Counted from the first letter of the stretch, positions 35,434 to 45,177 are shown. The stretch: 64,000 nucleotides of DNA from CAIVAT01 sp037133475 (GCA_037133475.1 JBAXOB010000002.1:1-64000), one strand, 5' to 3'. The notes: generated from the sequence alone by a model not told the origin. Program-made: numbers and translations.

Positions 35434-37044
35434 TCAGTTCAATTTCAAACTAAGACTGGCATTGACCTTACGGGTTCCATCCGGTCCCTTGACATAAATA
35501 TCGTCGAACCAGATTCGTTGTCCTTTACGGGAATTGGTAATCGCCTTGAGGATTTCAGGAGTAAGCCTGTTCCCCGGGACCTTCACCTCATCACCCTGTC
35601 CGGATGTGTTGGCTGTTGAGAAGACAAACGAGGTGACCACGTATTTGATATCAAAATCAAAGCCGGCGGGCATTTCAGGAAGCAGGATCGGGCTCGCAAG
35701 CAACAAACTCTTGGAGATGAAACCTTCATTTTTTCCCGCAATTTTGATATAGGGGTCGGGCAGGGTCTTCAGGCGGAATTTATAAGATCCCATACTTTTT
35801 GTTTTCCCTGAAAACACAGCGCTGACACTGATCACGGCCTCCCTTGTTGCAGAAGAGACGAGGTTTGACACGATCCAGTCTTTTCCCTCGGCACGGATAC
35901 TCCCGGTTGAAATAGAGGGGATGATCTTTTCAGGACTGCCGGGGACACTGATTTCCACGGGGTTGTCAACACCGATGTAAAATACATTCATCTTACTCGG
36001 GGAGATGGTGATGGCCGGTTTGGCTACAATAAATTCATCGTGAAAATGGAATGTCATGGTATCGCCCAGGGGGCTTACAACCTTGATAATCCCGGCGAAT
36101 TTCTTCAGCCCTTCGGCCGATCCTGCCAGTTTCAAAACGACCAGTCCGTCGGAACCAACAATAGGCGTTGCATTTTTATAATTGCCATCGATAAGGGTAT
36201 CTGCGCCCAAAACATACCTTACATCCGGATTTTGTTTCGTATCATACGCGCCAACAAGGATTTCCGCCTGGTATTCATCCCCCAGGAAAATATAGCTGCT
36301 TTTGGGAATAACCTTTGCCTGGATTTTATCAAATTTAAAATTCAATGCATCAATGGAGCTGTATAAGTTATTGATAACATCAAATTCGGCATTGTAAATT
36401 TCGGCCTTCGTTTTATTCAGGATGGTAACGGTTGCAGCCAGGATTGTGCGATAGAAGTTATGCATTTCCCATGATTGTTCCGCGCCGTCCCTGTCGAAGA
36501 ATGGTCCTTTGGTATCCATGCCGACCTTGATGGAACCCCTGAATTTAGGGTCAATCAATTCAAGCATCTGTTTTTTATAAAGTTCAATTTTATCTTTCAG
36601 TTTCCGGGATTCGCCTGCTGATCCGTCGGTTGAACTACCGATGAAAAAACGTGTCGGGGTATCGTAGTTGTCCTTTCTCTCTGCATTCCGAAGATTCAGC
36701 TTCTTGGCTTCCTCCAGCGAGGGCAGTTTCTCCGTCTGCATGATAACCGTGTATTTGATGCTATCGACATACTTGGAGAACTTTTCAGAAAGGGCTTTAG
36801 CCTGACGGGCTTTTTCCCAGTAAGGACCCACTTTATTGGGGTTTAACTGATATTGAATTTTAAATTTTGCATACGTATTATCCAGTTTTTTTGCAAAGTT
36901 GTCGTTGGTTGTTTCCATACTCTCGTTCACGACGACAAATGCATCCAGGATTTGTTTCGAGACGTTCAATGCGAGCAATGCAGTAAGAACGAGATACATC
37001 ATTCCGATCATCTTCTGCCTCGGTGTCTCTTTATATCCAGCCAT
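35434..37044 (-). CDS. gldM: Type IX secretion / gliding motor protein GldM (PorM)
   Basis: 536 residues. One N-terminal membrane helix (about 14-34; MIGMMYLVLTALLALNVSKQILDAF), then four periplasmic domains that reach toward the GldK-GldN ring. The helical D1 domain (about 40-220) begins FVVNESMETTNDNFAKKL, and the last domains are beta-rich Ig-like. Together with GldL it forms the proton-driven rotary motor. It starts 32 bp after gldL. Confidence 0.95.
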   Translation of the reverse strand: MAGYKETPRQKMIGMMYLVLTALLALNVSKQILDAFVVVNESMETTNDNFAKKLDNTYAKFKIQYQLNPNKVGPYWEKARQAKALSEKFSKYVDSIKYTVIMQTEKLPSLEEAKKLNLRNAERKDNYDTPTRFFIGSSTDGSAGESRKLKDKIELYKKQMLELIDPKFRGSIKVGMDTKGPFFDRDGAEQSWEMHNFYRTILAATVTILNKTKAEIYNAEFDVINNLYSSIDALNFKFDKIQAKVIPKSSYIFLGDEYQAEILVGAYDTKQNPDVRYVLGADTLIDGNYKNATPIVGSDGLVVLKLAGSAEGLKKFAGIIKVVSPLGDTMTFHFHDEFIVAKPAITISPSKMNVFYIGVDNPVEISVPGSPEKIIPSISTGSIRAEGKDWIVSNLVSSATREAVISVSAVFSGKTKSMGSYKFRLKTLPDPYIKIAGKNEGFISKSLLLASPILLPEMPAGFDFDIKYVVTSFVFSTANTSGQGDEVKVPGNRLTPEILKAITNSRKGQRIWFDDIYVKGPDGTRKVNASLSLKLN

Positions 37045-37076
37045 CTATATAGGTATTATTTACAGGTGAATTCAAA

Positions 37077-38111
37077 TTATTTTCCGCCAACACTCATTGC
37101 CGACAACATATTTCCATACACTTTGTTTAGTGCAGCGATATTTTTGGTAAGGTTGTCCACCTCGACCTTGAATTTTTCCGTATTCGCCAGAGACTCATTC
37201 AGATTTGTCGAAAATTTATTCAGGATGGTGTTATATTTGGTGGTAGTTTCCATCTGTTGGTTGGAACCCTGGAGATGTAATTCATACATGGCATTCAGGG
37301 CGGAAAGGTTACTGGAAATACGCTGTAATTCCTTGTTATAGTTGGCTCCGCCGGTTGCAGTTGCATTCAGTGACTCGGTGGTTTTTGACAACAGGGTGGC
37401 CGATTCATTATATTTCTCAACAAATTTATTGGCCGAGGCAGTCACATTGGTCAAACTGGCTGAAAAGGCCTTGTTCGCCTGTACATCTTCCTTTAAAGAT
37501 TCACCGACTTCAGCAAACATGGTCGAAAGGGTGGCTGCATTTTTGGAGGTGGCTTTGATGTGGGTCATCTGTTCCTGCGAGGCAGCGGCATTCTGCTCCA
37601 GCGAGGTGGCTGTTTTGCGATAGGACTCGTTGAGAATGGTTGCCGATTCTGTGGCAGTTTTCATCGTGCTGACATATTTATCGTTGGCAAGGGAGGCATC
37701 GGCCACATTCGATAATTTGGAGGTGGTTTCCGACAACTTGGTCATCCCTGACCCTAAACTGGCGATCAGTTCCGGTCCGATTTTTGCCTTTTCAAGCATT
37801 TTATCAAGTTCCTGCGAAACGGTATCTTTTGTTGTAAAAGCCTTGCTTGCATCGAGTTCATCTTCATGGTATATCCCGGCCAACTGCGGGTAAACCAGGC
37901 TCCAGTCGGGTTCAACATGGGGTGGCTCAAATGCTGAGAAGAAGAAGATCATTGATTCCGTACCCAAGCCTATGATCAGCATGATATCTGCACCTGTATA
38001 ATGGTTGATTTTAAATAATGCACCAACGATTACAACGGCGGCTCCCCAGCCATAAAGTTTGGCCATGAAATTCTTATACTGCTTTGTTTTTACAAAATCT
38101 AGTAACGCCAT
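37077..38111 (-). CDS. gldL: Type IX secretion / gliding motor protein GldL (PorL)
   Basis: 344 residues. Two membrane helices at about 20-38 and 43-62 (LYGWGAAVVIVGALFKI, GADIMLIIGLGTESMIFFF); E53 in the second helix is the conserved membrane glutamate of the family. The long C-terminal part (about 90-340) is Ala/Ser/Thr/Asn-rich and helical, with heptad character, and resembles the cytoplasmic region of PorL more than the shorter Flavobacterium GldL. It pairs with GldM as motor. Confidence 0.94.
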   Translation of the reverse strand: MALLDFVKTKQYKNFMAKLYGWGAAVVIVGALFKINHYTGADIMLIIGLGTESMIFFFSAFEPPHVEPDWSLVYPQLAGIYHEDELDASKAFTTKDTVSQELDKMLEKAKIGPELIASLGSGMTKLSETTSKLSNVADASLANDKYVSTMKTATESATILNESYRKTATSLEQNAAASQEQMTHIKATSKNAATLSTMFAEVGESLKEDVQANKAFSASLTNVTASANKFVEKYNESATLLSKTTESLNATATGGANYNKELQRISSNLSALNAMYELHLQGSNQQMETTTKYNTILNKFSTNLNESLANTEKFKVEVDNLTKNIAALNKVYGNMLSAMSVGGK

Positions 38112-38154
38112 AACATGATTGAATTAATTGTTAATAAAGTAGATTGGATTAGTT

Positions 38155-39522
38155 TTATCTGTAAACTTTAGATGCCCTTGAGGGATTGTCGTCACGCTGA
38201 CGGCCCAGGTAACTCTGAACGCAACGGAAGCCAACATAGCATTTAGCGGTGTCCTGGTACTCATATGCACGGGTGGAAACCCTGATAAAGTAAGCGACAT
38301 CCTTCCAAGATCCTCCGCGGGTAACTTTGCGTTTGAGGGCGGGGGGATCAGCATCTTTTGCATTGTATTTGTAATCGGGGTTCAGGTCCCAGGAAAAGTT
38401 ATAGGATGCGGGATGAAAGGCGGTAACGGTCCATTCGGCCACATTGCCGGCCATATCATAAAGTCCGTAATCATTGGCCGGGTAATGGGCCACAATCACC
38501 GTGGTTGCGCCTCCGTCGGCGATGTAATCGCCACGCAAGGGCTTGAAGTTGGCAAGGAAACATCCTTTATCGTTACGGGTGTAAGGACCGCCCCAGGGAT
38601 AGGGGTTGGCATCGTATCCACCGCGTGCGGCCCATTCCCATTCACCTTCGGTCGGAAGACGGAAATCGCTGATAAAGGTCTCTCCCTTTTTACCATAAAG
38701 GAAACTGTTCTTAAGCTGGGTACGCCAGATGCAAAATGCATTTGCCTGACGCCAGTTTACGCCCACTACCGGGTAATTGTCATAGGCAGGATGCCAGAAA
38801 TATTTTTCAGTACTCGGATCATTGAAGGAATAGGCGAAATCATGGATCCAGCACAATGTATCGGGATAAACATTGATAACCTCCTTGCGTACATAAACCG
38901 AACGGTCTTTCAGACCCTGGGGACGGTTTGCAAGGCTTGCCTCCTTGGGATCGGTCTGTGCACTGTAATCTTTGCGGGAGGCAGCTTTCAGGTCAACAAA
39001 ATAATATTCAAAATAGAGTTTACGGGTATCAATCTCTTTTCTTCTGAAATATCTCTCATTTTCAGGAAGATAAAGCTGGGCTAAGGCATCCCGGATGTCC
39101 TGCTGCTGAGAGTTGTAGTCAAGTTTGGATTCCCAGTTAAGGCACGGCGGATCAAACTGTTCACCGGTTTTTTTATTTTCCGAGATAAAATATAAATCAG
39201 GTTTGGTTTCACCCAGCAGGCGGCGTGCGATGGAATCGCGGACCCAGAAAACGAACTGACGGTACTCGTTGTTCGTAATCTCGGTCTGATCCATATAGAA
39301 TGCCTGTACCGTAACAGTTTTTGGATTGTTTAACTGGGCATAGGGCATATCTTCATCGCTGACCCCCATCGTGTAGGAACCCATGGGAACGTAAACCATA
39401 CCAAACGGATCCGGTGAATAGTAGCGCTTGCGGCCTTTGATTCCCGTAAGCTCACCACTTCCTGAGTTACCGCAACTTCCCAAGAAGATGAGTAGCGCGG
39501 AATAAATGATCAGTTTTTTCAT
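38155..39522 (-). CDS. gldK: Type IX secretion / gliding lipoprotein GldK (PorK)
   Basis: 455 residues. Signal peptide with lipobox FLGSC (Cys17). The fold is that of formylglycine-generating enzyme / sulfatase-modifying factor: GMVYVPMGSYTMGVSDED near 41-58, DQTEITNNEYRQFV near 78-91, PTEGEWEWAARGG near 294-306, DMAGNVAEWT near 358-367 and GGSWKD near 402. In this family the fold is a structural ring component, not an enzyme. First gene of the gld group, 99 bp after the porP-like gene, with a possible promoter in that gap. Confidence 0.95.
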   Translation of the reverse strand: MKKLIIYSALLIFLGSCGNSGSGELTGIKGRKRYYSPDPFGMVYVPMGSYTMGVSDEDMPYAQLNNPKTVTVQAFYMDQTEITNNEYRQFVFWVRDSIARRLLGETKPDLYFISENKKTGEQFDPPCLNWESKLDYNSQQQDIRDALAQLYLPENERYFRRKEIDTRKLYFEYYFVDLKAASRKDYSAQTDPKEASLANRPQGLKDRSVYVRKEVINVYPDTLCWIHDFAYSFNDPSTEKYFWHPAYDNYPVVGVNWRQANAFCIWRTQLKNSFLYGKKGETFISDFRLPTEGEWEWAARGGYDANPYPWGGPYTRNDKGCFLANFKPLRGDYIADGGATTVIVAHYPANDYGLYDMAGNVAEWTVTAFHPASYNFSWDLNPDYKYNAKDADPPALKRKVTRGGSWKDVAYFIRVSTRAYEYQDTAKCYVGFRCVQSYLGRQRDDNPSRASKVYR

Positions 39523-39602
39523 TTGTTGGCAGATTGATGGATGAAAATAACGCTATGTATTGAACTTTATTATTTTAAAGGCTGTTTTTTAGAGCAAAAC
39601 GG

Positions 39603-39610
39603 CAAAATTA
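39603..39610 (-). promoter_or_regulatory. Candidate -7 element upstream of gldK
   Basis: The minus strand reads TAATTTTG, a full TAnnTTTG match, 80 bp before the gldK ATG and just after the porP-like stop. The -33 position is not convincing. It would separate gldK-N from the porP-like gene transcriptionally. Confidence 0.35.
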
Positions 39611-39621
39611 CACTTTTTCTT

Positions 39622-40665
39622 TTATAAGAAACGTGTATTCCTGTAACTTTTACGGAATTTATCCACGTCAATCTTAAAGCAGTAATTGACCATAACTTCC
39701 AACCCCCCGCTGTTATACTTGTGCATGGCCGATGTACTGATGTCATATGCGACCCCGATACGCAGGCTTTTGACCAGAACGCCGGCCAGCAGAGAAACAG
39801 CATCCTGCAACCGGTATCCGAGACCTCCATAGAATTTATTGTTGTACGACACCAGCGCACTGGCATTTAGTTGAAATGCCGCTCCATCGTACATGACAAG
39901 CGCAGAGGGCAGCAATTCAAACTCCGGGTGACCCGGAATTACCCATTGGTAACCTCCTGTAAGATAAAAGGTGCGGCGAAGCTCGTAGGCCAGCTTTTTA
40001 GAGCGGGTCTGTAACAGGTTGTCAACAGAAAAGCCCAGGTAATACTTTTCCGGAACTTTATAATACACCCCGGTTCCCAGGTCAAACATCATCGCGCTGG
40101 TTTTTCCCTGCAGGCCGCTCAGCAAGGGATCATCAGAATCAATCCCCTTGAATTTTGAAACATCGTAACTGATGTTTTGCAGGTTTCCCTGCAACCCGAT
40201 TGACAAATCCCCCGACCCCATTTCCAGTTTATAGGCATAGGCCAGTTTCAGTACCGTATTTTTAAAAACACCGATCTGGTCCTGTGATATGGACAATCCC
40301 GCTCCCCCATGTAAAAATTTGAATGGCGAATCAACCGTGAACAAATAGGTCTGCGGCGCAGATTTGGTGCCATCAGCATCCTTCCAGCCGATCCATTGCT
40401 GGCGAACAAGGCCTGTCGCTGAAATACCACCGCTGTTTCCTGCAAAAGCCGGATTCATAGCCATGTTGGTGAACATATAGTGCGTGATGAGCGTAGATTG
40501 CTGCGCATAAAGCGATAAACCTCCCTGAAAAACAAGAAGGATCAGGATAAAAAAACGTTTTATCCCCGGTTTTGGCAGTTTTCCTGCAAAAGGTAAGTTC
40601 AGCAACGGTGTGTCAGGTTCATCTAAAAAACGGGATAAAAGTACATCTTTTTTCATTACCAACAT
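39622..40665 (-). CDS. PorP/SprF family outer-membrane protein
   Basis: 347 residues with the PorP/SprF signature soon after the signal peptide: QQSTLITHYMFTNMAMNPAF near 54-73, AGNSGGISATGLVRQQWIGW, and later FDLGTGVYYK. The beta-barrel protein anchors surface adhesins or supports type IX substrates. The hydrophobic core of the signal (IKRFFILILLVFQGG) starts only near residue 36, so the amino-terminal part is unusually long; no ATG, GTG or TTG lies closer. Gene order porP then gldK-L-M-N agrees with known type IX loci. Confidence 0.87.
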   Translation of the reverse strand: MLVMKKDVLLSRFLDEPDTPLLNLPFAGKLPKPGIKRFFILILLVFQGGLSLYAQQSTLITHYMFTNMAMNPAFAGNSGGISATGLVRQQWIGWKDADGTKSAPQTYLFTVDSPFKFLHGGAGLSISQDQIGVFKNTVLKLAYAYKLEMGSGDLSIGLQGNLQNISYDVSKFKGIDSDDPLLSGLQGKTSAMMFDLGTGVYYKVPEKYYLGFSVDNLLQTRSKKLAYELRRTFYLTGGYQWVIPGHPEFELLPSALVMYDGAAFQLNASALVSYNNKFYGGLGYRLQDAVSLLAGVLVKSLRIGVAYDISTSAMHKYNSGGLEVMVNYCFKIDVDKFRKSYRNTRFL

Positions 40666-40716
40666 CCCTGTATTACCAATTTAGACTATGTTTAAATGAT
40701 TAACGCACAACAGTGG

Positions 40717-40746
40717 CTTGCATTGTGCAGTAATCAAATATCTTTG
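40717..40746 (+). promoter_or_regulatory. Promoter of the YitT gene
   Basis: CTTG at 40717-40720, an 18-bp spacer and TATCTTTG (40739-40746): a full -7 match and a three-of-four -33. It lies inside the longer reading frame that opens at 40696, so translation must begin downstream, at 40783. Confidence 0.65.
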
Positions 40747-40782
40747 CAGACGTTTGTTAAACCTATCCTTAAAATCACTTTT

Positions 40783-41679
40783 ATGGCATTCAGTCTGATC
40801 AAGGAAAAACCCTTTACCCGTAAATGGTTTTTCTCCTATAGTCTTATCATTTTGGGCTCGTTTATCCTGGCGGCCGGTTTTGTGCTCTTTATCACCCCCT
40901 ATAAAATAGTGCCGGGCGGGGTTTATGGCATCTCGATTGTACTCCATTATATGTTTAACACGCCGGTCGGCCTTGTTGCCCTGTGTTTTGACATTCCCCT
41001 GACCCTGATCGGGATGAAATTCCTCGGTCCCAGGTTTGGATTTAAAACCGTTCTTGGCTTTTCCCTGACGGCCCTATTTACCGATAGCCTTACCTACCTG
41101 TGGGGATTTCAGCCGCTGGTTGTCGGGGATGCCCTGTTGTCTTCCATTTTCGGAGGGGTGCTGGCAGGCGTCGGGCTCGGCCTGATCTTTAAGTCAAAGG
41201 CGACATCAGGGGGAAGCGACATTGTTGCCATGATCATCTCAAAATACACCAGGCTTCCCCTTGGCATGCTGATGATTTATGTGGATTCGGTAATCGTGCT
41301 GGTTGGCCTGGTCGTCTTCCGCGATTGGAAAATCCCCCTCTATTCCTGGATCGTGATCTTCATTACCGGGAAGGTCATTGACGTTGTGCTGCAGGGCGTC
41401 AGCTATGACAAGAGCCTGTTCATCATCTCCGACAAACATGAAGAGATCAGGGATAAGATATTAAACAACCTCGACCGTGGCGGCACTTACATCGACGGGC
41501 ACGGCATGTATAATATGGCCGACAAGCGGATCATCTTTACGGTGGTAAGCCGCCGGGAACTGGCATTGCTGGAGGAATACATCCACGATATCGACCCGAA
41601 AGCCTTTCTTACCGTCACCGATGCCACGGAGATCCTGGGTGAAGGATTCGGATCTCTAAAGGAAAAGGTGACCTCCTGA
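40783..41679 (+). CDS. YitT family membrane protein (DUF161 and DUF2179)
   Basis: 298 residues from the ATG at 40783, placed there because the promoter at 40717-40746 lies within the longer frame. Five or so membrane segments in the first 200 residues with the family block GGVYGISIVLHYMFNTPVG (about 46-64) and SKATSGGSDIVAMII near 145-159, followed by a C-terminal DUF2179 domain (about 210-290; GTYIDGHGMYNMADKRIIF). The family function is unknown; transport is suspected. Confidence 0.88.
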   Translation: MAFSLIKEKPFTRKWFFSYSLIILGSFILAAGFVLFITPYKIVPGGVYGISIVLHYMFNTPVGLVALCFDIPLTLIGMKFLGPRFGFKTVLGFSLTALFTDSLTYLWGFQPLVVGDALLSSIFGGVLAGVGLGLIFKSKATSGGSDIVAMIISKYTRLPLGMLMIYVDSVIVLVGLVVFRDWKIPLYSWIVIFITGKVIDVVLQGVSYDKSLFIISDKHEEIRDKILNNLDRGGTYIDGHGMYNMADKRIIFTVVSRRELALLEEYIHDIDPKAFLTVTDATEILGEGFGSLKEKVTS

Positions 41680-41709
41680 TCCCTGCATAAATACCGTCAT
41701 ACGGCCTGT

Positions 41710-43032
41710 TTAGTGCCTGAACAGTTTCATGATATCCTGTCCGTTTGCAAATATCAGCAACCCGAAAAGGATCACCATACCAACGACCTGGGCATATTCC
41801 ATGAACTTGTCGCTGGGTTTTCTCCTGAAAATGATCTCATAAAAAAGGAACATGACATGGCCCCCGTCAAGTGCCGGGATGGGCAAAATATTTAATACGG
41901 CCAGCATGATCGACAGGAATGCAGTCAGAGACCAGAATGCAGGCCAGTCCCAGGTTGAGGGAAAAATATTCCCGATCGTGATAAATCCTCCAACCGATTC
42001 ATATGCCTTTTCCTGTGAAAACAGCAGTTTTACCGATTTGATATAGTTGCCTGCCCCGTCAAAGGCTTTTACGACTCCGACCGGGATTGCGGTGACCAGG
42101 TTGTAGTTTTTTTCCCTGAACTTAAAATAGGTGACCGGGGCTTTATGGTACACGCCGATCAGGCCTGCAGCAGGAACATTGACAGGCAAACGTAACGTAT
42201 CCTTTCCCCTGACGACCATCACTTTGACCGTTTTATTCTTATAGTGCTGGATAGTGGCCCTGAACTGGTCAAAATAGACCAACACGGAATCATTCAGCCC
42301 GATGATCTTGTCGCCGATCTGCATCCCGGCCGCTTTTGCGGGCGATCCGGGGGCAAATTTCCCCGCCTCGAACGGGAACCTGACGGCGATGAAATCGGGT
42401 GATTTTTGTTTAATCAGCTGGCTGATGAAACCCGCCGGCACCTGCACATCGACATTCTCGCCGTTACGCACCACCTGCAGTGTTTTCGCCTCCTCCAGGA
42501 TGATCGTTTTAGGGATGGCGGCAAAATCCTCCACCTGTTTGTGGTCAACCGTCAGGATCCTGTCGCCGTCGCGCAGACCCATCCTGTAACCCAGGGAGTC
42601 AACCGAAATACCATATTTAACCTCCGCGGTAGGCAGGTATTGTTCTCCCCACATCGACAGCATGAAAATATAGATGACAATGGCCAGCAGTACGTTAACC
42701 GTTACCCCTCCCAGCATGATGATGAGCCGCTGCCAGGCCGGTTTTGACCTGAATTCCCAGGGTTGGGGCGGAAGTTTCATCTGCTCCTTGTCCATCGACT
42801 CATCGATCATCCCGGAAATTTTCACATAGCCTCCCAGCGGGACCCAGCCAACACCGTATTCGGTATCCCCTTTTTTAAATTTGAAAAGCGAAAACCAGGG
42901 ATCAAAGAAGAGGTAAAACTTTTCAACCCTGGTTTTAAACAACCGGGCTGCAATAAAATGGCCGAATTCATGAAATATGACCAGGATTGACAAACTCAGC
43001 AATAATTGAACAATTTTTATGAAGATTTCCAT
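41710..43032 (-). CDS. rseP: RIP metalloprotease RseP (site-2 protease)
   Basis: 440 residues. Intramembrane zinc protease with HEFGH (21-25) in the first membrane helix and the second metal site NILPIPALDGGH near 383-394. Two PDZ domains lie between (about 125-200 and 215-290; GSPAKAAGMQIGDKIIGLND). It clears signal peptides and cuts anti-sigma factors. Co-directional with dxr (9 bp) and the M23 gene; RseP next to Dxr is a widespread pairing. Confidence 0.96.
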   Translation of the reverse strand: MEIFIKIVQLLLSLSILVIFHEFGHFIAARLFKTRVEKFYLFFDPWFSLFKFKKGDTEYGVGWVPLGGYVKISGMIDESMDKEQMKLPPQPWEFRSKPAWQRLIIMLGGVTVNVLLAIVIYIFMLSMWGEQYLPTAEVKYGISVDSLGYRMGLRDGDRILTVDHKQVEDFAAIPKTIILEEAKTLQVVRNGENVDVQVPAGFISQLIKQKSPDFIAVRFPFEAGKFAPGSPAKAAGMQIGDKIIGLNDSVLVYFDQFRATIQHYKNKTVKVMVVRGKDTLRLPVNVPAAGLIGVYHKAPVTYFKFREKNYNLVTAIPVGVVKAFDGAGNYIKSVKLLFSQEKAYESVGGFITIGNIFPSTWDWPAFWSLTAFLSIMLAVLNILPIPALDGGHVMFLFYEIIFRRKPSDKFMEYAQVVGMVILFGLLIFANGQDIMKLFRH

Positions 43033-43041
43033 GCGTTTTTT

Positions 43042-44211
43042 TTAAGACAGGTTCATTGATCGGTTGATATAGGTTTCAGCTCTTTCCATGGTTTCAAAGT
43101 GCGTGGCGACATAGTCGTCATAACAGGGTTTTGAAACAAACGAGCTTGTTTTCATGCAAAATTCCACTACTTCGGGTAAATTCAGGAAGCCAATCCTCCT
43201 GTCGAGAAAGGCCTTTACGGCCGCTTCATTGGCTGCATTCAGGATACAAGGCATGTTCCCTCCCTCCTGTAATGCGATATAGGCCAGCGCAAGGTTTCGA
43301 AAAAGTTCCCTGTCGGGCGGTTCGAAGGTTAGGCTGGGATAATCGGCAAAACTGAGGCGCGGGCTGTCAGATTTTATCCTTCCCGGGAAAGACATGGCAT
43401 AGAGGATCGGCAGTTTCATATCCGGCAGCCCAATCTGTGCCTTTACCGAGCCGTCGACAAACTGTACCATGGAATGTACCACCGATTGCGGATGGATGAC
43501 AACATCGATCTGTCCGGGATGAAGGTCGAACAGCCACCGCGCTTCAATAACCTCCAGCCCCTTGTTCATCATCGAGGCAGAATCAATGGTGACCTTATGT
43601 CCCATCTTCCAGTTCGGATGGTGCAATGCATCCTCCCTGGTTATGGCGAGAAGGTCATTCCTGCTCTTCCCGCGGAAGGGCCCCCCGGAGGCTGTAAGGT
43701 AAATTTTTTCAACGCTGCCGGGCATCTCCCCGATAAGACATTGAAAAATAGCAGAATGTTCCGAATCGACCGGCAGCACCATAACCTTATGATGCCGGGC
43801 CCCGGCCATCACCAGATCACCTGCAATCACCAGGGTTTCCTTATTGGCAAGTGCAATATTTTTGCCGGCGCTGATGGCGTTTAAGGTTGGTTTAAGTCCT
43901 GCATAACCTACCAGGGCGCTGATTACCAGGTCGATCTCCTCCATTTCGACGATCTGGGCGATTGACTCCTGGCCGGCAAAGACCTTTACCGGGTATGATT
44001 TCAGGGCCTCCGAAACTTTCGCATAACAATCCTTGTTGCCGATCACCACTGCATTTGGACTGAATTCAACAGCCTGCCGGATAAGCAGGTCACAGTTCGA
44101 CTGGGCGGTCAGCACCTCCACGCCGAACAGGTCGGGATGACTGCGCACCACATCGAGTGCCTGGGTTCCAATGCTCCCTGTTGATCCTAGTATGGCGATG
44201 GATTTCTTCAA
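43042..44211 (-). CDS. dxr: 1-deoxy-D-xylulose-5-phosphate reductoisomerase
   Basis: 389 residues. Second step of the MEP isoprenoid pathway, making 2-C-methyl-D-erythritol 4-phosphate with NADPH. NADPH site ILGSTGSIGTQALDVV (7-22), metal/substrate block PVDSEHSAIFQCL near 147-159, substrate loop TASGGPFRG near 173-181, and ASMMNKGLEVIEA near 212-224. It starts 16 bp downstream of the M23 gene stop (44228). Confidence 0.97.
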   Translation of the reverse strand: MKKSIAILGSTGSIGTQALDVVRSHPDLFGVEVLTAQSNCDLLIRQAVEFSPNAVVIGNKDCYAKVSEALKSYPVKVFAGQESIAQIVEMEEIDLVISALVGYAGLKPTLNAISAGKNIALANKETLVIAGDLVMAGARHHKVMVLPVDSEHSAIFQCLIGEMPGSVEKIYLTASGGPFRGKSRNDLLAITREDALHHPNWKMGHKVTIDSASMMNKGLEVIEARWLFDLHPGQIDVVIHPQSVVHSMVQFVDGSVKAQIGLPDMKLPILYAMSFPGRIKSDSPRLSFADYPSLTFEPPDRELFRNLALAYIALQEGGNMPCILNAANEAAVKAFLDRRIGFLNLPEVVEFCMKTSSFVSKPCYDDYVATHFETMERAETYINRSMNLS

Positions 44212-44227
44212 ATGGTTGCAGAATAGT

Positions 44228-45118
44228 TTAAAAAGTAATGTAGTCTTTGGGATTCAATGCGTTACCGTCGTTCCAGAGTTCAAAATGGAGATGAGGCCCT
44301 GTTTGTAATTCCCCCGTTTCTCCCACAATGGCAACCGGTTCACCGGCTCTCACATATTCGCCCGCCTTTTTCAGGATGGCAGAGTTGTGCTTATAGATGG
44401 AGACAATATTCTGGGAATGCTGGATAACGATAACATAGCCAGTTTCCAGGGTCCAGTTGCTGAAAAGCACCGTTCCGTCAAGGACAGCCTTTACCGCCTC
44501 ATTTTGTTTTGCAACAATGTCAACGCCATAATGTTTTTGGGTCGGATTAAATCCATTCGTAATGACTCCTTTCAACGGGGCAAAGAATAAAACCCCGCCA
44601 ATGGATGCCTTCTTCTGGCTGGCTGTTTCCATCGTCTCCATTTTGTAGAGGTTGTATTTGTTCTGGTTTTCCACATCAAGCCTGAGGAGGGAATCTTCTG
44701 TTGAGTGTTTGATTTTTATATGATCATACAGCTTTAGGGTATCTTTGACCAATGGCTTATCCTCCGTCAGGTCCTTGCCGTTGATGACATCCCTGAGGTT
44801 CCGGATGAACCTGTCCTTGTTCACCAGGTCACGTTCAATGGAATCTGTTTTGATCTGGAGGCGGTAGAGTTTTTTGGTAAGTCCCACGCTGGTGTAACCC
44901 GGTATATATTCCCGCAGGGGTGTAAAGGCGATGAGGATGCTGGTGAGGAAGATCAGCACGATGGTAAGGGTCCCCAGTGCAATAAATACGTTCATCCTTG
45001 AAAGCCGGAAGGTAAACCGCTCCTCAAGTGTATCGTCGGTCATGAAAACAAGGCGATATTTATTCCGCCATTTTTCAGTCCACTTACCTTTTCGTTTAAC
45101 TTTTCTTTCAAAAACCAT
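44228..45118 (-). CDS. M23 family peptidoglycan endopeptidase, membrane-anchored
   Basis: 296 residues. One membrane helix near 44-66 follows a basic cytoplasmic N-terminus; a coiled-coil-like periplasmic stem leads to a LytM domain (about 185-290). The zinc ligands appear complete: HYGVD (H-x3-D) and HLHFE (H-x-H), with the other active-site His in SIYKHNS. It likely cuts cross-links during growth. First gene of M23, dxr, rseP; its promoter is at 45147-45177. Confidence 0.92.
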   Translation of the reverse strand: MVFERKVKRKGKWTEKWRNKYRLVFMTDDTLEERFTFRLSRMNVFIALGTLTIVLIFLTSILIAFTPLREYIPGYTSVGLTKKLYRLQIKTDSIERDLVNKDRFIRNLRDVINGKDLTEDKPLVKDTLKLYDHIKIKHSTEDSLLRLDVENQNKYNLYKMETMETASQKKASIGGVLFFAPLKGVITNGFNPTQKHYGVDIVAKQNEAVKAVLDGTVLFSNWTLETGYVIVIQHSQNIVSIYKHNSAILKKAGEYVRAGEPVAIVGETGELQTGPHLHFELWNDGNALNPKDYITF

Positions 45119-45146
45119 GTCGCACGCGCTGTTCCTTCAAACGGTG

Positions 45147-45177
45147 CAAAGATCGGAAAATTATGCGATTCCGCAAA
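45147..45177 (-). promoter_or_regulatory. Promoter of the M23-dxr-rseP group
   Basis: The minus strand has TTTG (45177-45174), a spacer of exactly 19 bp and GATCTTTG (45154-45147): perfect -33 and spacing, one mismatch in the -7 (GA for TA). The ATG follows about 28 bp later. Confidence 0.6.
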
